This document shows positions 1 to 9,105 of a stretch of DNA of 64,000 bases, piece after piece. The position numbers and the translations under genes were made by a program. The stretch's first letter is position 1. The number at the start of each line of letters is the position of its first letter. The DNA is from Planctomycetota bacterium (GTDB taxonomy: Bacteria; Planctomycetota; JAJSAM01; JAJVHW01). The stretch lies in NCBI GenBank assembly GCA_024280885.1, contig JAJRPF010000003.1, positions 27,876 to 91,875 on the forward strand. The letters are read 5' to 3'. The notes beneath the pieces were generated by a model that saw only the letters and a list, made by a program, of their open reading frames with translations, searched no databases and was not told the DNA's origin.

Positions 1-93
1 GGGGTGAGAAAGACGAGCCCGGCACGGTATTCTAGCGTGAGCGCTCGTCGCGCGACAGCGACTCTGTTGATTGAACTCATGTCGGCCTGCCGC

Positions 94-2034
94 TCACGGA
101 GTGTCGATGATCCAGATCCCGCGTCCGCGCGTCCCTGCGTAGACGTGATCGTCCGCCACGGTGACAGACCGCACGTTGTCACTACTCAGCGCGGTACCGA
201 GTTGCACCCACGTGCTTCCACCGTTGGTTGAGTACCGCACGCCGGCATCTGTCGCAGCGTACAAGTGGTGGGGCGTGGACGTCGTGTCGAGGTAAAGATC
301 GTGAATCGTCGCGGTTGTGAGGCCCTTCTGTGACCACGTGGTTCCGCCGTCGACGGACGACCAGACTCCGGCGCCCGCCGTGCCGACGAAGATCGTTGAT
401 CCGCTCGCTCCGTCCAGCTCAAGTGAGATCACCGGCTTGGTGATACTCCCGGCCGCGGTGTCGGACCATGTACTTCCACCGTCGGTCGACAGCGCGACCA
501 TCCCGGTTGTCTCATCGAAGGGGTCCGTCGAACCAGCCGCCCACAGTTCTTCCGGCGTGGCGTCGCGGATCGCCACCGCATGGATGAAATACGAGTCGAC
601 ACCGCGACTGAGCGGCGAGCGCTCCGACCACACGCCGGTCGAAGCATCTCGAACGTAGACGAAGTTGACATCGACGGTCACGCCAACTGGATAGAGCGCA
701 AGCATGGCGCGATCGGCATCGGCGGAACTCGTGACGAAGTCGAAGCACCAGAACGGATTCGGCCAGTCCAACTGAGCACTCGTCCACGTTGAGCCGCCGT
801 CGGCCGTACTCAGAATGTAGGACTTGCGATAGGGCCCTGACGAAACGACGTCGAGGCGATCGCCGTCCGTTGCATCCGGGCTCACATGCTGTGGTTGCCG
901 GTACTCCGGTGATCCCAGGTCGATCGCGCTCCACGTACCGCTCGAGTCGCGCTCTACGACTCGCCAGTTTCCGCCGTGCCCGTCGGTGACGACTCCGTAG
1001 ACGGAGTCAGAACTACCGCCTCCCGGAGCCAGCGAGTGGCAATCGGCCCCGCCGACAGCGGTTGCCGAGTTCCACGTCGCCCCGCCGTCGGTCGACCGGA
1101 TGATCTCGCCGCTCGTCGTCGAAGCAACAAGGCTCCCGCCCGGTTCCGCGAGACTCTTCGAAGGGGTGGCGACAGACTGAGTCCACGTCGCTCCGCTGTC
1201 CGTTGACGCGTAGATCCCTGATGTCGTCACTGCATGGATGCGGCCCGAGGTCTCGACGATCTGGTGTACGAACGTCGCCGGGACGCCGGTAGACGCAGAC
1301 CACGTTTCTCCGGCGTCAGTCGACCGGAACACGCCGTCCCAACAGCCGATCAACACGATCGAGGGGTTCCCGCTTGTGATCTGCGACGCCGTGATCACCG
1401 GGTCGCGTACGTGCGTCATCCCCGTGAGCTTCAGCGAGTAGAGAGTCCCGCCGTTGACCGTCTTGTACGCGCCGAGCTCCGTACCGACGATCAGTTGGTT
1501 GGGGTCCGTCGGGTGCATCGCCAATGAGCGCACAACGGCTGGCCCGACCCCCGCGGTCTGCTGAATCCAAGTGGAGCCACCGTCGACGCTCTTCCACACT
1601 CCGACGTCAGTGCCAAGATACGCATGTCCCAGGGCGCCAGGGTGAAACGCGACGTCGTTGACGATTCCGAAGTTTCCGGCGACGGTCGCCCACGTGGCCC
1701 CGCCATCCGTCGTTCGCAACAACTGGTCCCCGCTGCCAGCAAGTGCACGCAGCGGCATCAGAGAGTCGAACGCGAGTGCGTGGAAATGCTCGATCGCGAA
1801 GCCAGCACTTGCCGATGACCAAGTCGACGCGGCATCCGCGGACTTCTGCAATCCCGCGGATGCCGTCGCCGCCCACAAATCACCCGTCGGCGACACTCGC
1901 AACTCGTTTGCAAGCGACCCCCAAGACGACTCGCGCGTCCAGTCGGTCGCGTGCGCCCACGACGGCAAGATCACGGCTCCGAGCGCAACGCAGGCAATCA
2001 CGCCCCTGTGCCAGCACTTGGCGGTGTACTTCAT
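94..2034 (-). CDS. Secreted Asp-box (BNR/sortilin-type) beta-propeller protein
   Basis: This 646-aa protein is predicted to be exported and to fold as one or two beta-propellers. The start is the ATG at 2034, 79 codons inside the ORF-track entry, because it has a GGAGG Shine-Dalgarno just upstream and opens directly into a Sec signal peptide (MKYTAKCW, hydrophobic core, cut near SWAHA-T). At least nine Asp-box motifs of the form S-x-D-G-G-x-T-W follow through the chain (RTTDGGATW, KSVDGGSTW, RSTDAGETW, LSTDGGSTW, YSTNGGSTW). Such repeats occur in sialidases, sortilin (VPS10) and YCF48-like assembly factors, but no sialidase catalytic signature is evident. It looks like a single-gene unit. Function and ligand are unknown; an extracellular or periplasmic binding or scaffold role is inference. 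Confidence 0.85.
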   Translation of the reverse strand: MKYTAKCWHRGVIACVALGAVILPSWAHATDWTRESSWGSLANELRVSPTGDLWAATASAGLQKSADAASTWSSASAGFAIEHFHALAFDSLMPLRALAGSGDQLLRTTDGGATWATVAGNFGIVNDVAFHPGALGHAYLGTDVGVWKSVDGGSTWIQQTAGVGPAVVRSLAMHPTDPNQLIVGTELGAYKTVNGGTLYSLKLTGMTHVRDPVITASQITSGNPSIVLIGCWDGVFRSTDAGETWSASTGVPATFVHQIVETSGRIHAVTTSGIYASTDSGATWTQSVATPSKSLAEPGGSLVASTTSGEIIRSTDGGATWNSATAVGGADCHSLAPGGGSSDSVYGVVTDGHGGNWRVVERDSSGTWSAIDLGSPEYRQPQHVSPDATDGDRLDVVSSGPYRKSYILSTADGGSTWTSAQLDWPNPFWCFDFVTSSADADRAMLALYPVGVTVDVNFVYVRDASTGVWSERSPLSRGVDSYFIHAVAIRDATPEELWAAGSTDPFDETTGMVALSTDGGSTWSDTAAGSITKPVISLELDGASGSTIFVGTAGAGVWSSVDGGTTWSQKGLTTATIHDLYLDTTSTPHHLYAATDAGVRYSTNGGSTWVQLGTALSSDNVRSVTVADDHVYAGTRGRGIWIIDTP

Positions 2035-2497
2035 TCCGTCCTCCCTGCGAGTGGGTGAGCCACCCGATTGTTCAAGAGGGCATCCAGCAGGCGTTGCGAG
2101 TCTCTCTCGCTGCGTTCGATGGATTCCATCGGCGGCCCGTCGGTCGGCAATCAGGCTCGGACGGACGCTCCAGAACCGAACGCGTTCGTCTTGGGTGAGG
2201 TCTTCGCGGGCGTGCCCCAGTCCCAGTCGCTCCGCAAGCATCTCGAACGCTGCCTCAACCTCTCGGAGCATGCGCCCGGCGACGTGTGGACCGAACGCCG
2301 TGTCAACGTAGTATTGCGAGGATCGTATCGCACGTGGTGTCCATGACGGCCGTCATGGGTTTCCGTTCGCGAGCAACAAGTTCGGTCGGTGGGCGAATGA
2401 GCGGGTGGCCGCCCAGGCGACGTGCGGGTACAGTCTGCGAACGTCGAGCGCCCTGTGGCCTCAGCGCGCTCAGTATCAATCGGGAGGGACACGAACC
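2035..2497. other. Divergent intergenic region, no supported gene
   Basis: This stretch separates the propeller gene (-) from the small membrane gene (+) and should carry both promoters. The minus-strand frame of the propeller stays open upstream of its start for more than 100 codons (for example LREVEAAFEMLAERLG) without a good start or SD. That is either a decayed gene fragment or a chance open frame in GC-rich DNA. No repeat or terminator was recognised. Confidence 0.4.
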
Positions 2498-2638
2498 ATG
2501 GCCCAAGGCGACGAAGTATTCTTCGGTCTGAACAAGAACGGCGTCGTTCTGTTCATCATCCTACTGCTCATTTGCCTGCCGCTGTGCTGGATCCCGTTCA
2601 TCGTGGACTCCATGAAGGCTGCCAACAAGAAGCCGTAG
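2498..2638 (+). CDS. Small single-pass membrane protein (46 aa)
   Basis: The ATG at 2498 has a GGGAGGG SD nine bases upstream; the ORF track carries a false extension of 31 codons. The product is a short polar head (MAQGDEVFFGLNKNG), one hydrophobic helix (VVLFIILLLICLPLCWIPFIV) and a basic tail ending NKKP. It is followed after 7 bp by a DUF2752-like membrane protein on the same strand, so the two probably share a transcript. I do not recognise a named family and no function is assigned. Confidence 0.7.
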   Translation: MAQGDEVFFGLNKNGVVLFIILLLICLPLCWIPFIVDSMKAANKKP

Positions 2639-2645
2639 TTCTCGC

Positions 2646-3059
2646 GTGACTCCTCGTTCGGCGCGATGCGTGGCCCTCCCTCGCGGGTTGGGCAACCGCC
2701 TGCTTGGCGCCGTGGCCGCTTTCGGCGCGTGTTTTTACGTCGCGTGGAACGTCGTGTGGATCACTGGCGGGCACGTGCCGCCTTCGATTCTGCAAGCCTT
2801 CACCGGGTGGCCTGTGGCCACGACCGGCATGACGCGTAGCGTGAAGGCAGCGCTGCGCGGGGACATCGCGGCGAGCATCTCGTGGAACGCATTCACCGTA
2901 CCGGTCTGCGCCCTTCTCTGCGCGACGGCGGTCGTCCTGGCCCGGCGACGCTCGGCTGGCCGCTCGCTCGTGATGCCAGCCTCGCTGGCTCGCATTTGGA
3001 TGCTCGTCCTCGCCGCCGCTTGGGTCGTGAAACTTGCGCAAGGACACCTGTGGTGGTGA
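2646..3059 (+). CDS. DUF2752-like small membrane protein without the family cysteines
   Basis: This is a 137-aa protein with about three membrane segments and a GTG start. The central stretch FTGWPVATTGMTRSVKAALR, followed by GDIAASISWNAF, matches the DUF2752 pattern TGxPCPGCGxTRAxxALxxGDxxxAxxxN, but the CPGCG core is replaced by PVATTG, so the two conserved cysteines are missing. It lies 7 bp after the 46-aa membrane protein. The GTG start has no strong SD and may depend on translational coupling. DUF2752 has no established function. Membership is inferred from the motif alone. Confidence 0.65.
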   Translation: MTPRSARCVALPRGLGNRLLGAVAAFGACFYVAWNVVWITGGHVPPSILQAFTGWPVATTGMTRSVKAALRGDIAASISWNAFTVPVCALLCATAVVLARRRSAGRSLVMPASLARIWMLVLAAAWVVKLAQGHLWW

Positions 3060-3236
3060 GTGCCGAGGCATGCCGTGCCAGGCCTACCGTTCCAGACGCA
3101 ATTCGTCGGTCGCTGGGGTTCAAGGAACTTGTCGGGCTCGTCGGCCCTTGCAGCGAAGTGCCCGATGTCGCCTTCGCTCGTCTCTGCTGACAGCCCCACT
3201 ATCGGCGGTGGGCGGAGCGGTCGGGGAGGAGGAGCA

Positions 3237-4379
3237 TTGGCGAAGGCACGAACTCAGGGTCCACGTCGGGCAGCGTCAGGCGTCCTCTTGTGCGCGTTAC
3301 TGATCGTCAGTGCGTGTGGCGAAGATCCGGATCCGTCCACGCCTCCCGCGGCGGCGGTGGTCGTCGCGGAGAAGGCTGCTCCGGCCGTGACCGGCGCGCT
3401 GGCGGAGAGCCCCGCGGAGAGCCCCGCCGAGGCGCCACCGCAGACATCCGAGGATCGGCAATCGGTGCAATCGGTGCCGCCTTTCGCAACCGTGGACGAG
3501 ATCGCTGGGCGCGTGACGATGGTCCGCACGCTCGAGCAATCCGGAGAGCCCACGGAACTGAAGCCGGGGACCGAACTCCAGGCGCGTGACTTCATCCGCT
3601 TGCGGAGTGACGACGCTCTCGTGTCGCTGACGTTCGCGTCCGGCGCACGCTTGCACATGCGCGGCGTCGGCTCGTTCGGCACGCTTTTCCCTGACGCCGA
3701 ACTGACGCGAGTGTGGCTGGTCGACGGAACACTCGAGGCCGAGGATCCGGGGCGAACAGCGCTCGAGATAGGCACTCCGTACGACGCTGCCCTGACCCTC
3801 CTCGGAGCATCGGCACGAATGAAACTGGTCCCCGGTAAGACGCTCACCATCGAGCGCCGCGCTCCGGGACAGGCAACGGTGACGACCGAAGAGGCGAGTA
3901 TCGAACTCGGCGAAGAGCCGTGGCTCGGCTCGGCGAGGGATCACGCCCGCCTGCGCGAGTGCTCCGGAGACGTGGTCATCCGGCGAGGCGAGCTCACGAA
4001 GCCGGCCAAGACGGGCGACCGACTCGACCAGGGCGACCGCGTCGTAGTCGACGGAGACGATGCACGGGCGCGGGTCGAGTTTCCGGACGGGTGCCGGATG
4101 ACACTCGTCGGTCGAAGCGCGCTGCAACTTGTCCTAGCCGACGTCAACGGTCGCCGAGTTCACCTTCTCGGCGGAGTGCTTGAGCAGATCGCCGCGCGAG
4201 GCGTGGCCCTGGAGATCCAGACCCACGCCGCTTCGCTCGTGCTGCAGCGCGCGCGCGCCACCGCCGAAGTCCGCGCGGACGGCAGTGTGGAGTTCCGGAA
4301 GATCGACGGCCAGTACACGAAGGTGTGGGCGAACGGCAAACAAGGCAGCATCACGGACGGACGCTGGACCTCCGAGTGA
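3237..4379 (+). CDS. FecR-domain lipoprotein
   Basis: A TTG start at 3237 is preferred because a GAGGAGG SD sits a few bases upstream and the product then opens as a lipoprotein signal (basic KARTQGPRR, hydrophobic LLCALLIVSAC, lipobox Cys followed by GED). The mature 380-aa precursor has an Ala/Pro-rich linker and then two FecR-like domains. The first is around AGRVTMVR...LKPGTELQARDFIRLRSDD and the second around SGDVVIRRGE...TGDRLDQGDRVVVDG. FecR domains are periplasmic sensor or anti-sigma modules that often pair with ECF sigma factors. The next gene downstream encodes a membrane-fused ECF sigma factor, which supports a signalling partnership, but direct interaction is inference. The 59 upstream codons in the ORF track look like non-coding read-through. 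Confidence 0.8.
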   Translation: MAKARTQGPRRAASGVLLCALLIVSACGEDPDPSTPPAAAVVVAEKAAPAVTGALAESPAESPAEAPPQTSEDRQSVQSVPPFATVDEIAGRVTMVRTLEQSGEPTELKPGTELQARDFIRLRSDDALVSLTFASGARLHMRGVGSFGTLFPDAELTRVWLVDGTLEAEDPGRTALEIGTPYDAALTLLGASARMKLVPGKTLTIERRAPGQATVTTEEASIELGEEPWLGSARDHARLRECSGDVVIRRGELTKPAKTGDRLDQGDRVVVDGDDARARVEFPDGCRMTLVGRSALQLVLADVNGRRVHLLGGVLEQIAARGVALEIQTHAASLVLQRARATAEVRADGSVEFRKIDGQYTKVWANGKQGSITDGRWTSE

Positions 4380-4620
4380 GTCGCCTGCGGCTCGGCGGGT
4401 GCGCGGCATGCGGCGTAAACGCTACGCATCGAGCCAGACTCCGCGTGTAGCGCCGGAACTGCCCCCGGTGTCAGGGTCGTTGTCCGTTCCGCTCCACGAG
4501 CTCCGGCGTTCCGGGCGGCGGCTCGGATCCAATCCCCGATCCTCGGCCGAGCACGAACGACGACGCTCTTTGAACTCTGCTGCACCCCTCCCGCCGGGTC
4601 GTGGCATTCTGCTGAGTGAA

Positions 4621-6780
4621 GTGACTGCCAGCGACGTCCCCATCCACATCGACGAACTATTGGCCCACCGTCAGTGGGTCGCAGGCCTCGCCGTCGCACT
4701 GACCCGTGACCAATTCGAGGCCGACGATATCGTGCAGCAGACCTGGTTGGCAGCCCTGCGCCATCCGCCTCGCGGAGGCGGCTCAGCACGCGGCTGGCTC
4801 GGAACCGTCGTCCGCAACGCAGTCCGCGAACGCGGACGTGCAGGAAAGCGACGCACGCGGCGCGAAGCGGCGGTCGCCCGGCCTGACGCAATCACGTCGA
4901 ACGATCCCGCAGAACTGACCGCACGCGCCGAACTGCACGCCACCGTGTCGGCGGCGGTGGTCGCACTGGTAGAGCCCTACCGGCGCGCGATCCTGCTGCG
5001 GCATTTCGAGGGACTGCCGGTGGCCGAAGTGGCGCGTCGCATGGACGCTCCACTCGAGACGACACGCGCCCGGCTACGACGCGGTCGCGCGCAGCTCCGC
5101 GAGCGATTGGCGTGCAAACTCCGCGGTGAGCAGTCATTGGCTCTTCTGCTGCTACCCCTGACGAGAGACCATGCGGCTGCGGCGGCGATCCCCACGACGT
5201 CCGCTGTCGCCATCGGAGGTGCATTGATGACGACGAAGACGATGGCGGCGACAGTCGCGGCGGCGCTGTTCCTGCTCGCCCTCTGGTGGGGCAGCGATTC
5301 CGATGGGACGTCGCTACGAGGAACGAATGCGGGCGTCGCAGAGTCGGATGTCGCAACGGCCACGCCGTTGGTCGGCGTTGCGCCAACGAAGCGCGTTGAG
5401 AGACGGCATCATGTTGTGCTGGATCCGCCCCCTGAACCGGAGTCGGTCGCCGAGAGTCCCCCGGACACTCCGCCGGAGATCGTGCGCTACGTCGTCCGCG
5501 ACGTGTTCGACTCGACGCCGGTCTCCGGACTCTCGTTCGCGCTCTCGGCTGAACTCGACGCGCGGACGCGTGAGGCGGCAGGGATCACGGAGCAGACAGC
5601 CGAGGGAGCGTGGGTGCTGACCCCAACGCCGGATGGGAGTCTTCGTATTCCGGCGAGTTCCATCGACGGCGATCTGCACGCGATCGACACGGCGTGGCGT
5701 GTTGCGGAATGCGAACCGCTGGCGTCAGATGAGGAATCGACCCTCTGGGTCTACCGGATGGTTCAGGTCAGCGTGACCGTGCGGGCCGGGACGACGACCA
5801 CGTCTCCTCTGCGGCTGGAGCGCGTGGCGATCACCGCAACAGCACACGGTGCGAACTCGGTGTTCGCGCAGGAAGCCGGCGACGACGCACCCTTGAGCGA
5901 GATTTGGCTTCGTCGCCACGGGCTCTTCGACTTCGGGGTGAAGGGCCATGCGGATGCAGATGGTCGGTTATCGTTCGAGATCCCACGTGTCTCGACGATC
6001 ACCGTGCGCGCACGCGTCGATCCCCTGGGCATGGAGACAGCCAGCGGCTGGCGCGATGCCGCGCAGACGATATCGGATGAGGCGACGGCCGCGGGAAGTG
6101 CGCATCTGGAACTGACTCTTGAGCGCGGCTATGAGATCAGCGGTCGATTGGTGGACGACGAGGGACATCCCGTCGAGGGTGTTCGCGTATCGCTTCACGT
6201 CGTCCATTACATCGACATGGACGAGATCAGTCCTGCGAAGCTCGCGCTGGTTGGCCACAACTACACATTGAACTGGGACCCCTCCATGCCGAAGGCAATC
6301 GTAGACTACAAGGTCTATGGGCGGACGGATGCGGACGGGCGTTTCTCGCTCATCTCGCATACCGATGGCGAGCTGACAATCAGCTTTGTTCCGACGTCCG
6401 ATCAACACATCGAGAACGTCGCAATCGGACGCCTCTCCGGCTTTGATCGTGACGAGGACTTCACGCTGCGTTCGTCACGCGGAGAACCCGCCGTGAAACT
6501 CGTCGGCGCGCATGGCGCGTCGTTCGCCGGGCAGAGGGTCACTCTCACCGACACGTCCTACGGCGACATCCAGCCCAGTTTCTCGCACCGACTGGGCAGC
6601 GATGCAAAGCTGCCGTCGCGGTACTTGGTCAAGGGACACACGTATTGGTTCTTGGTCCACAGCAAGAGGGGGGCGCTTCCGCTAACCGACGCGGTGGTCA
6701 CGTGGAATGGGGAGACCGAACTTGAGATCAAACCGCTGCGCATGGGCGGCAACAGAGCGTCGGAGTCCGCCGACAAGTAA
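4621..6780 (+). CDS. ECF sigma factor fused to a membrane helix and a periplasmic carboxypeptidase-regulatory-like domain
   Basis: The product is 719 aa from a GTG start; about 147 upstream codons of the ORF track are shadow sequence over the FecR gene and the gap. Residues about 20-50 form sigma-70 region 2 (RDQFEADDIVQQTWLAAL), and residues 121-165 form region 4 with its helix-turn-helix (RRAILLRHFEGLPVAEVARR, TRARLRRGRAQLRERL). A hydrophobic helix follows at about 207-222 (AATVAAALFLLALWWG). The rest is a roughly 490-residue domain, presumably periplasmic, with a Pro/Glu linker and a carboxypeptidase-regulatory-like fold (EISGRLVDDEGHPVEGVRVSL at about 505, then YGRTDADGRFSL). ECF factors with long C-terminal extensions are known in Planctomycetes. 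A sigma domain tethered to a periplasmic sensor by one helix would combine sensing and transcription control. It sits 241 bp after a FecR lipoprotein gene. An internal SD plus ATG at 5227 could also yield the membrane part alone. Confidence 0.85.
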   Translation: MTASDVPIHIDELLAHRQWVAGLAVALTRDQFEADDIVQQTWLAALRHPPRGGGSARGWLGTVVRNAVRERGRAGKRRTRREAAVARPDAITSNDPAELTARAELHATVSAAVVALVEPYRRAILLRHFEGLPVAEVARRMDAPLETTRARLRRGRAQLRERLACKLRGEQSLALLLLPLTRDHAAAAAIPTTSAVAIGGALMTTKTMAATVAAALFLLALWWGSDSDGTSLRGTNAGVAESDVATATPLVGVAPTKRVERRHHVVLDPPPEPESVAESPPDTPPEIVRYVVRDVFDSTPVSGLSFALSAELDARTREAAGITEQTAEGAWVLTPTPDGSLRIPASSIDGDLHAIDTAWRVAECEPLASDEESTLWVYRMVQVSVTVRAGTTTTSPLRLERVAITATAHGANSVFAQEAGDDAPLSEIWLRRHGLFDFGVKGHADADGRLSFEIPRVSTITVRARVDPLGMETASGWRDAAQTISDEATAAGSAHLELTLERGYEISGRLVDDEGHPVEGVRVSLHVVHYIDMDEISPAKLALVGHNYTLNWDPSMPKAIVDYKVYGRTDADGRFSLISHTDGELTISFVPTSDQHIENVAIGRLSGFDRDEDFTLRSSRGEPAVKLVGAHGASFAGQRVTLTDTSYGDIQPSFSHRLGSDAKLPSRYLVKGHTYWFLVHSKRGALPLTDAVVTWNGETELEIKPLRMGGNRASESADK
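5215..5229 (+). promoter_or_regulatory. Internal Shine-Dalgarno and ATG inside the sigma fusion gene
   Basis: GGAGG at 5215-5219 lies seven bases before an in-frame ATG at 5227, exactly where the sigma domain ends and the membrane helix begins (GGALMTTKTMAATV). Initiation here would give a 518-aa membrane-anchored product without the sigma domain. The sequence shows the site; its use is inference. Confidence 0.45.
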
Positions 6781-6929
6781 GTGTCCACGCAGGATCACCT
6801 TCCTGGATCACGCCGCATGCGTCGCGAGCGTGTAGCTCCAGCGAGGCAACGGTTCGTACACGGTCACGGGCAGCGCGCGCATCTGCGCGTCGGTGATGGC
6901 GGCATACCGGGCACAGCATGTCGCGGATG

Positions 6930-8102
6930 TCACCGTTCGGCTCTCGCGCGCAGAGCGCGTGCTGTTCGTTCGGCCAGCTTCCGCACGTCCGCGTTGCGCC
7001 CCGGATCCGATGCGATCTCCTCCAGCGCCTGCGCCTGGGCGACGCCGCCGATGAACCGGAGCAGGTCGGTGCCGGAAATCCAGGCCTGCCCCATCTTGCG
7101 GTCTTTCAAGAGCGCAACGACATCGTCGCTCACGCGGGTTCGTTGCTCCCGATCGAGCCCACTCCGCAGTCCGTGGAGCGCCACTTCGACGAGTTCACCC
7201 GAGCCATCTGCGGCGACTCGCGTCAGTGCCTCAGCGACGGCGTCGGACTTGCGTCGAGCCGACGCGAGTCCGAAGCGCACGGCGAAGTCGCGCGCTTCGG
7301 GATCGTCCAGCATCTCGATCACGCGTCGCTCCACCGCCGCGGGGAGCGCATGCCCGGTGACTCCCCGGAGCGCCTCGCGGCGCATGGCGGGCGCTGGATC
7401 GGCGAGAAGTTGAAGCACTGCGGACTCCGCAGCCGCTGAGAGTTCATCACCCGACATCTCGAATATCAGCCGGGTCATGGAGCCACGCATCTCGTCGCGC
7501 GCAGAGTCGACGCGTGAGATCAGTTCGTCGAGATCTCCCGGACGCGGCTCGATGGCAGCGAGCGCGAACCAAGCGCTCCGTTGTCCCGCGGCGTCGGGAT
7601 GATCGATCTGCGCCACGAGCAGTTGGCGCAACCCGGCCAGCGGCACGTCCAGGGTCGCAACTCGCGGCATGGCCAACAGTGCTGCCAAGCTCTCGGTGGG
7701 ATCGTCCGAAGTGAGAGCCTCACGAAGTTCCACCAGAGTCCGTTCGCGCAACGCCGGGTCGTCGGGTTGCAGGATACCGTTGCGCAGTTCCTGCGCCCTT
7801 GTGGCGGCCACGGAGCGGTCAATCGGTTGGACTGTGCCCTGGCTCGATGCGAGAGTCGATTCGGTGGGTCGCGATGGCTCATCGGCGGCGGCGAGTAGCT
7901 CCTCGAGTTCCGCGACGCGTCGCTCTGCTGCGATCAGCCGTCCCCGCAGACCCGCTGCCTCCCGCTCCGATCGCACCGATTCGAGGGGATGCACTGTGGT
8001 CTCACGGCCGACGCCTTTCGACAGGTCGTGGCGCGAAGCGACGAACCACGCTGCGTTGGACAGCACGAGGAGGGCGACCACGATGAGCGCCGGGCCCCTC
8101 AT
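6930..8102 (-). CDS. Membrane-anchored coiled-coil / HEAT-repeat protein
   Basis: The product is 390 aa from the ATG at 8102, which has AAGGA about ten bases upstream; the GTG of the ORF track at 8108 is too close to the SD. An N-terminal membrane anchor (ALIVVALLVLSNAAWFVA) is followed by a short coiled coil (REAAGLRGRLIAAERRVAEL) and about 250 residues of alpha-helical repeats rich in D/E, A and L resembling HEAT-type units (LLADPAPAMRREALRGVTG, IEMLDDPEARDFAVRFG). HEAT solenoids bind proteins; no enzyme signature is present. The gene stands alone, with repeat-rich DNA upstream, and a short sequence near 6806-6834 recurs near 8343-8371 on its other side. Confidence 0.75.
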   Translation of the reverse strand: MRGPALIVVALLVLSNAAWFVASRHDLSKGVGRETTVHPLESVRSEREAAGLRGRLIAAERRVAELEELLAAADEPSRPTESTLASSQGTVQPIDRSVAATRAQELRNGILQPDDPALRERTLVELREALTSDDPTESLAALLAMPRVATLDVPLAGLRQLLVAQIDHPDAAGQRSAWFALAAIEPRPGDLDELISRVDSARDEMRGSMTRLIFEMSGDELSAAAESAVLQLLADPAPAMRREALRGVTGHALPAAVERRVIEMLDDPEARDFAVRFGLASARRKSDAVAEALTRVAADGSGELVEVALHGLRSGLDREQRTRVSDDVVALLKDRKMGQAWISGTDLLRFIGGVAQAQALEEIASDPGRNADVRKLAERTARALRARAER

Positions 8103-8844
8103 GCGCACACCGTCCTTCTCTGCAAGCGCCGAGCGACGCAGCGTGTCGATTGTGGCGTCGTGGTCATGAGCCCTCCATCGACTGGCTCTGCATTCGCAGG
8201 CCAGTCTTCATCCAACTGTCTGAGAGCATAGGGACCGTTATCGTCGCCGCACAAGACGGGCATCGCTGAACGTCACGAATGGAGATGGGTTGGGTGACGA
8301 CAGTCACGCGAAGTAACGGTTCGCGCAGGCGGAGCTCCCGGTATCACGCCGCACGCGTCGCGAGCGCGTAGTTCCTACCGCCGACGTACTGGAAGGCACC
8401 GAGACCAGTGAAGAGTCTCACCCGGTGTCGTCAGTCCAGGCGGCCTGGAGTTCGGCGGCACCCGCACATGACGTTCGGCCGTAGCGCGGGTTGACAGCGC
8501 GACTTGGTCGCTCGGAGTCCGGTGCCTTCCGGCGTGTCCGTGCGCTCGCATCTGATCACCGACGTTGCGGTCGATGCGCTCGTGGACGCCGTGGACGCGG
8601 ACAGTCCCGCCGTGGGCGCATCGGAGGCGGTCATCAGCCGAGCGTCCGCGCGCCCCACGATCGCGGCGGCCTGCGGCGGCGCGGTGTGACGATCTTCACC
8701 TGTCTCGGTACCTCAGGGATACCCACGCCCCGAGTCTTCGGCATTACTCTATAGACGCGCCGTCGAGCAAGCGAAGCGGACCTCGTCGGGGTGGCGAACC
8801 CGCAGAATGACATCCTGCACGCTCCGACGTGCGATCGTCTGGCG
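8103..8844. other. Repeat-bearing gene-poor region
   Basis: No ORF here has a convincing start, SD or domain; the overlapping plus and minus ORFs at 8431-8754 look like GC shadows. The region holds a short sequence shared with 6806-6834 (ATCACGCCGCA-GCGTCGCGAGCG) and an 87-bp degenerate repeat that recurs at 9315-9401. Confidence 0.5.
8399..8485 (+). repeat. Degenerate dispersed repeat, copy 1
   Basis: About 87 bp starting near CCGAGACCAGTGAAGAG and ending TTCGGCCGTAG align with 9315-9401 in the same orientation at roughly 80 percent identity by eye. It has no coding capacity and may be a relic of a mobile or REP-like element. Confidence 0.6.
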
Positions 8845-9105
8845 ATGAAGCGCGAGTGTGGAGCACCGAAGAGGTCGAGATACCGCCGCAGGATCGCTCT
8901 CTTCGTCGCGGCGGTTGTCACCCTCGCACCCTGGGTTGTCGGGGCGCTGGCGGTCTTCGGCCCGGCGCTCTTCCCGTTCACTTGGCCATCCGACTGGCTG
9001 CAATCCGCGAAGAACGAAGCGTGGGAGCATCGCGTACTGCTCTACGCGATGCTCCCCGTCACGAGTCTTGGCCTGCTCGTGTTCTGCGCGCTCCTGGACG
9101 AATAG
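8845..9105 (+). CDS. Small two-helix membrane protein
   Basis: From the ATG at 8845 this is an 86-aa protein with a very basic head (MKRECGAPKRSRYRRR) and two hydrophobic segments (IALFVAAVVTLAPWVVGALAVF and YAMLPVTSLGLLVFCALL). An in-frame GTG at 8791 would add 18 residues. Neither start has a clear SD. It lies between two copies of a degenerate repeat and has no operon partners. No family recognised. Confidence 0.5.
   Translation: MKRECGAPKRSRYRRRIALFVAAVVTLAPWVVGALAVFGPALFPFTWPSDWLQSAKNEAWEHRVLLYAMLPVTSLGLLVFCALLDE

Noticed and set aside
2035-2271. N-terminal extension of the propeller ORF as part of the protein
   Set aside because: A strong SD and a signal peptide begin at 2034; an extension would bury the signal peptide.
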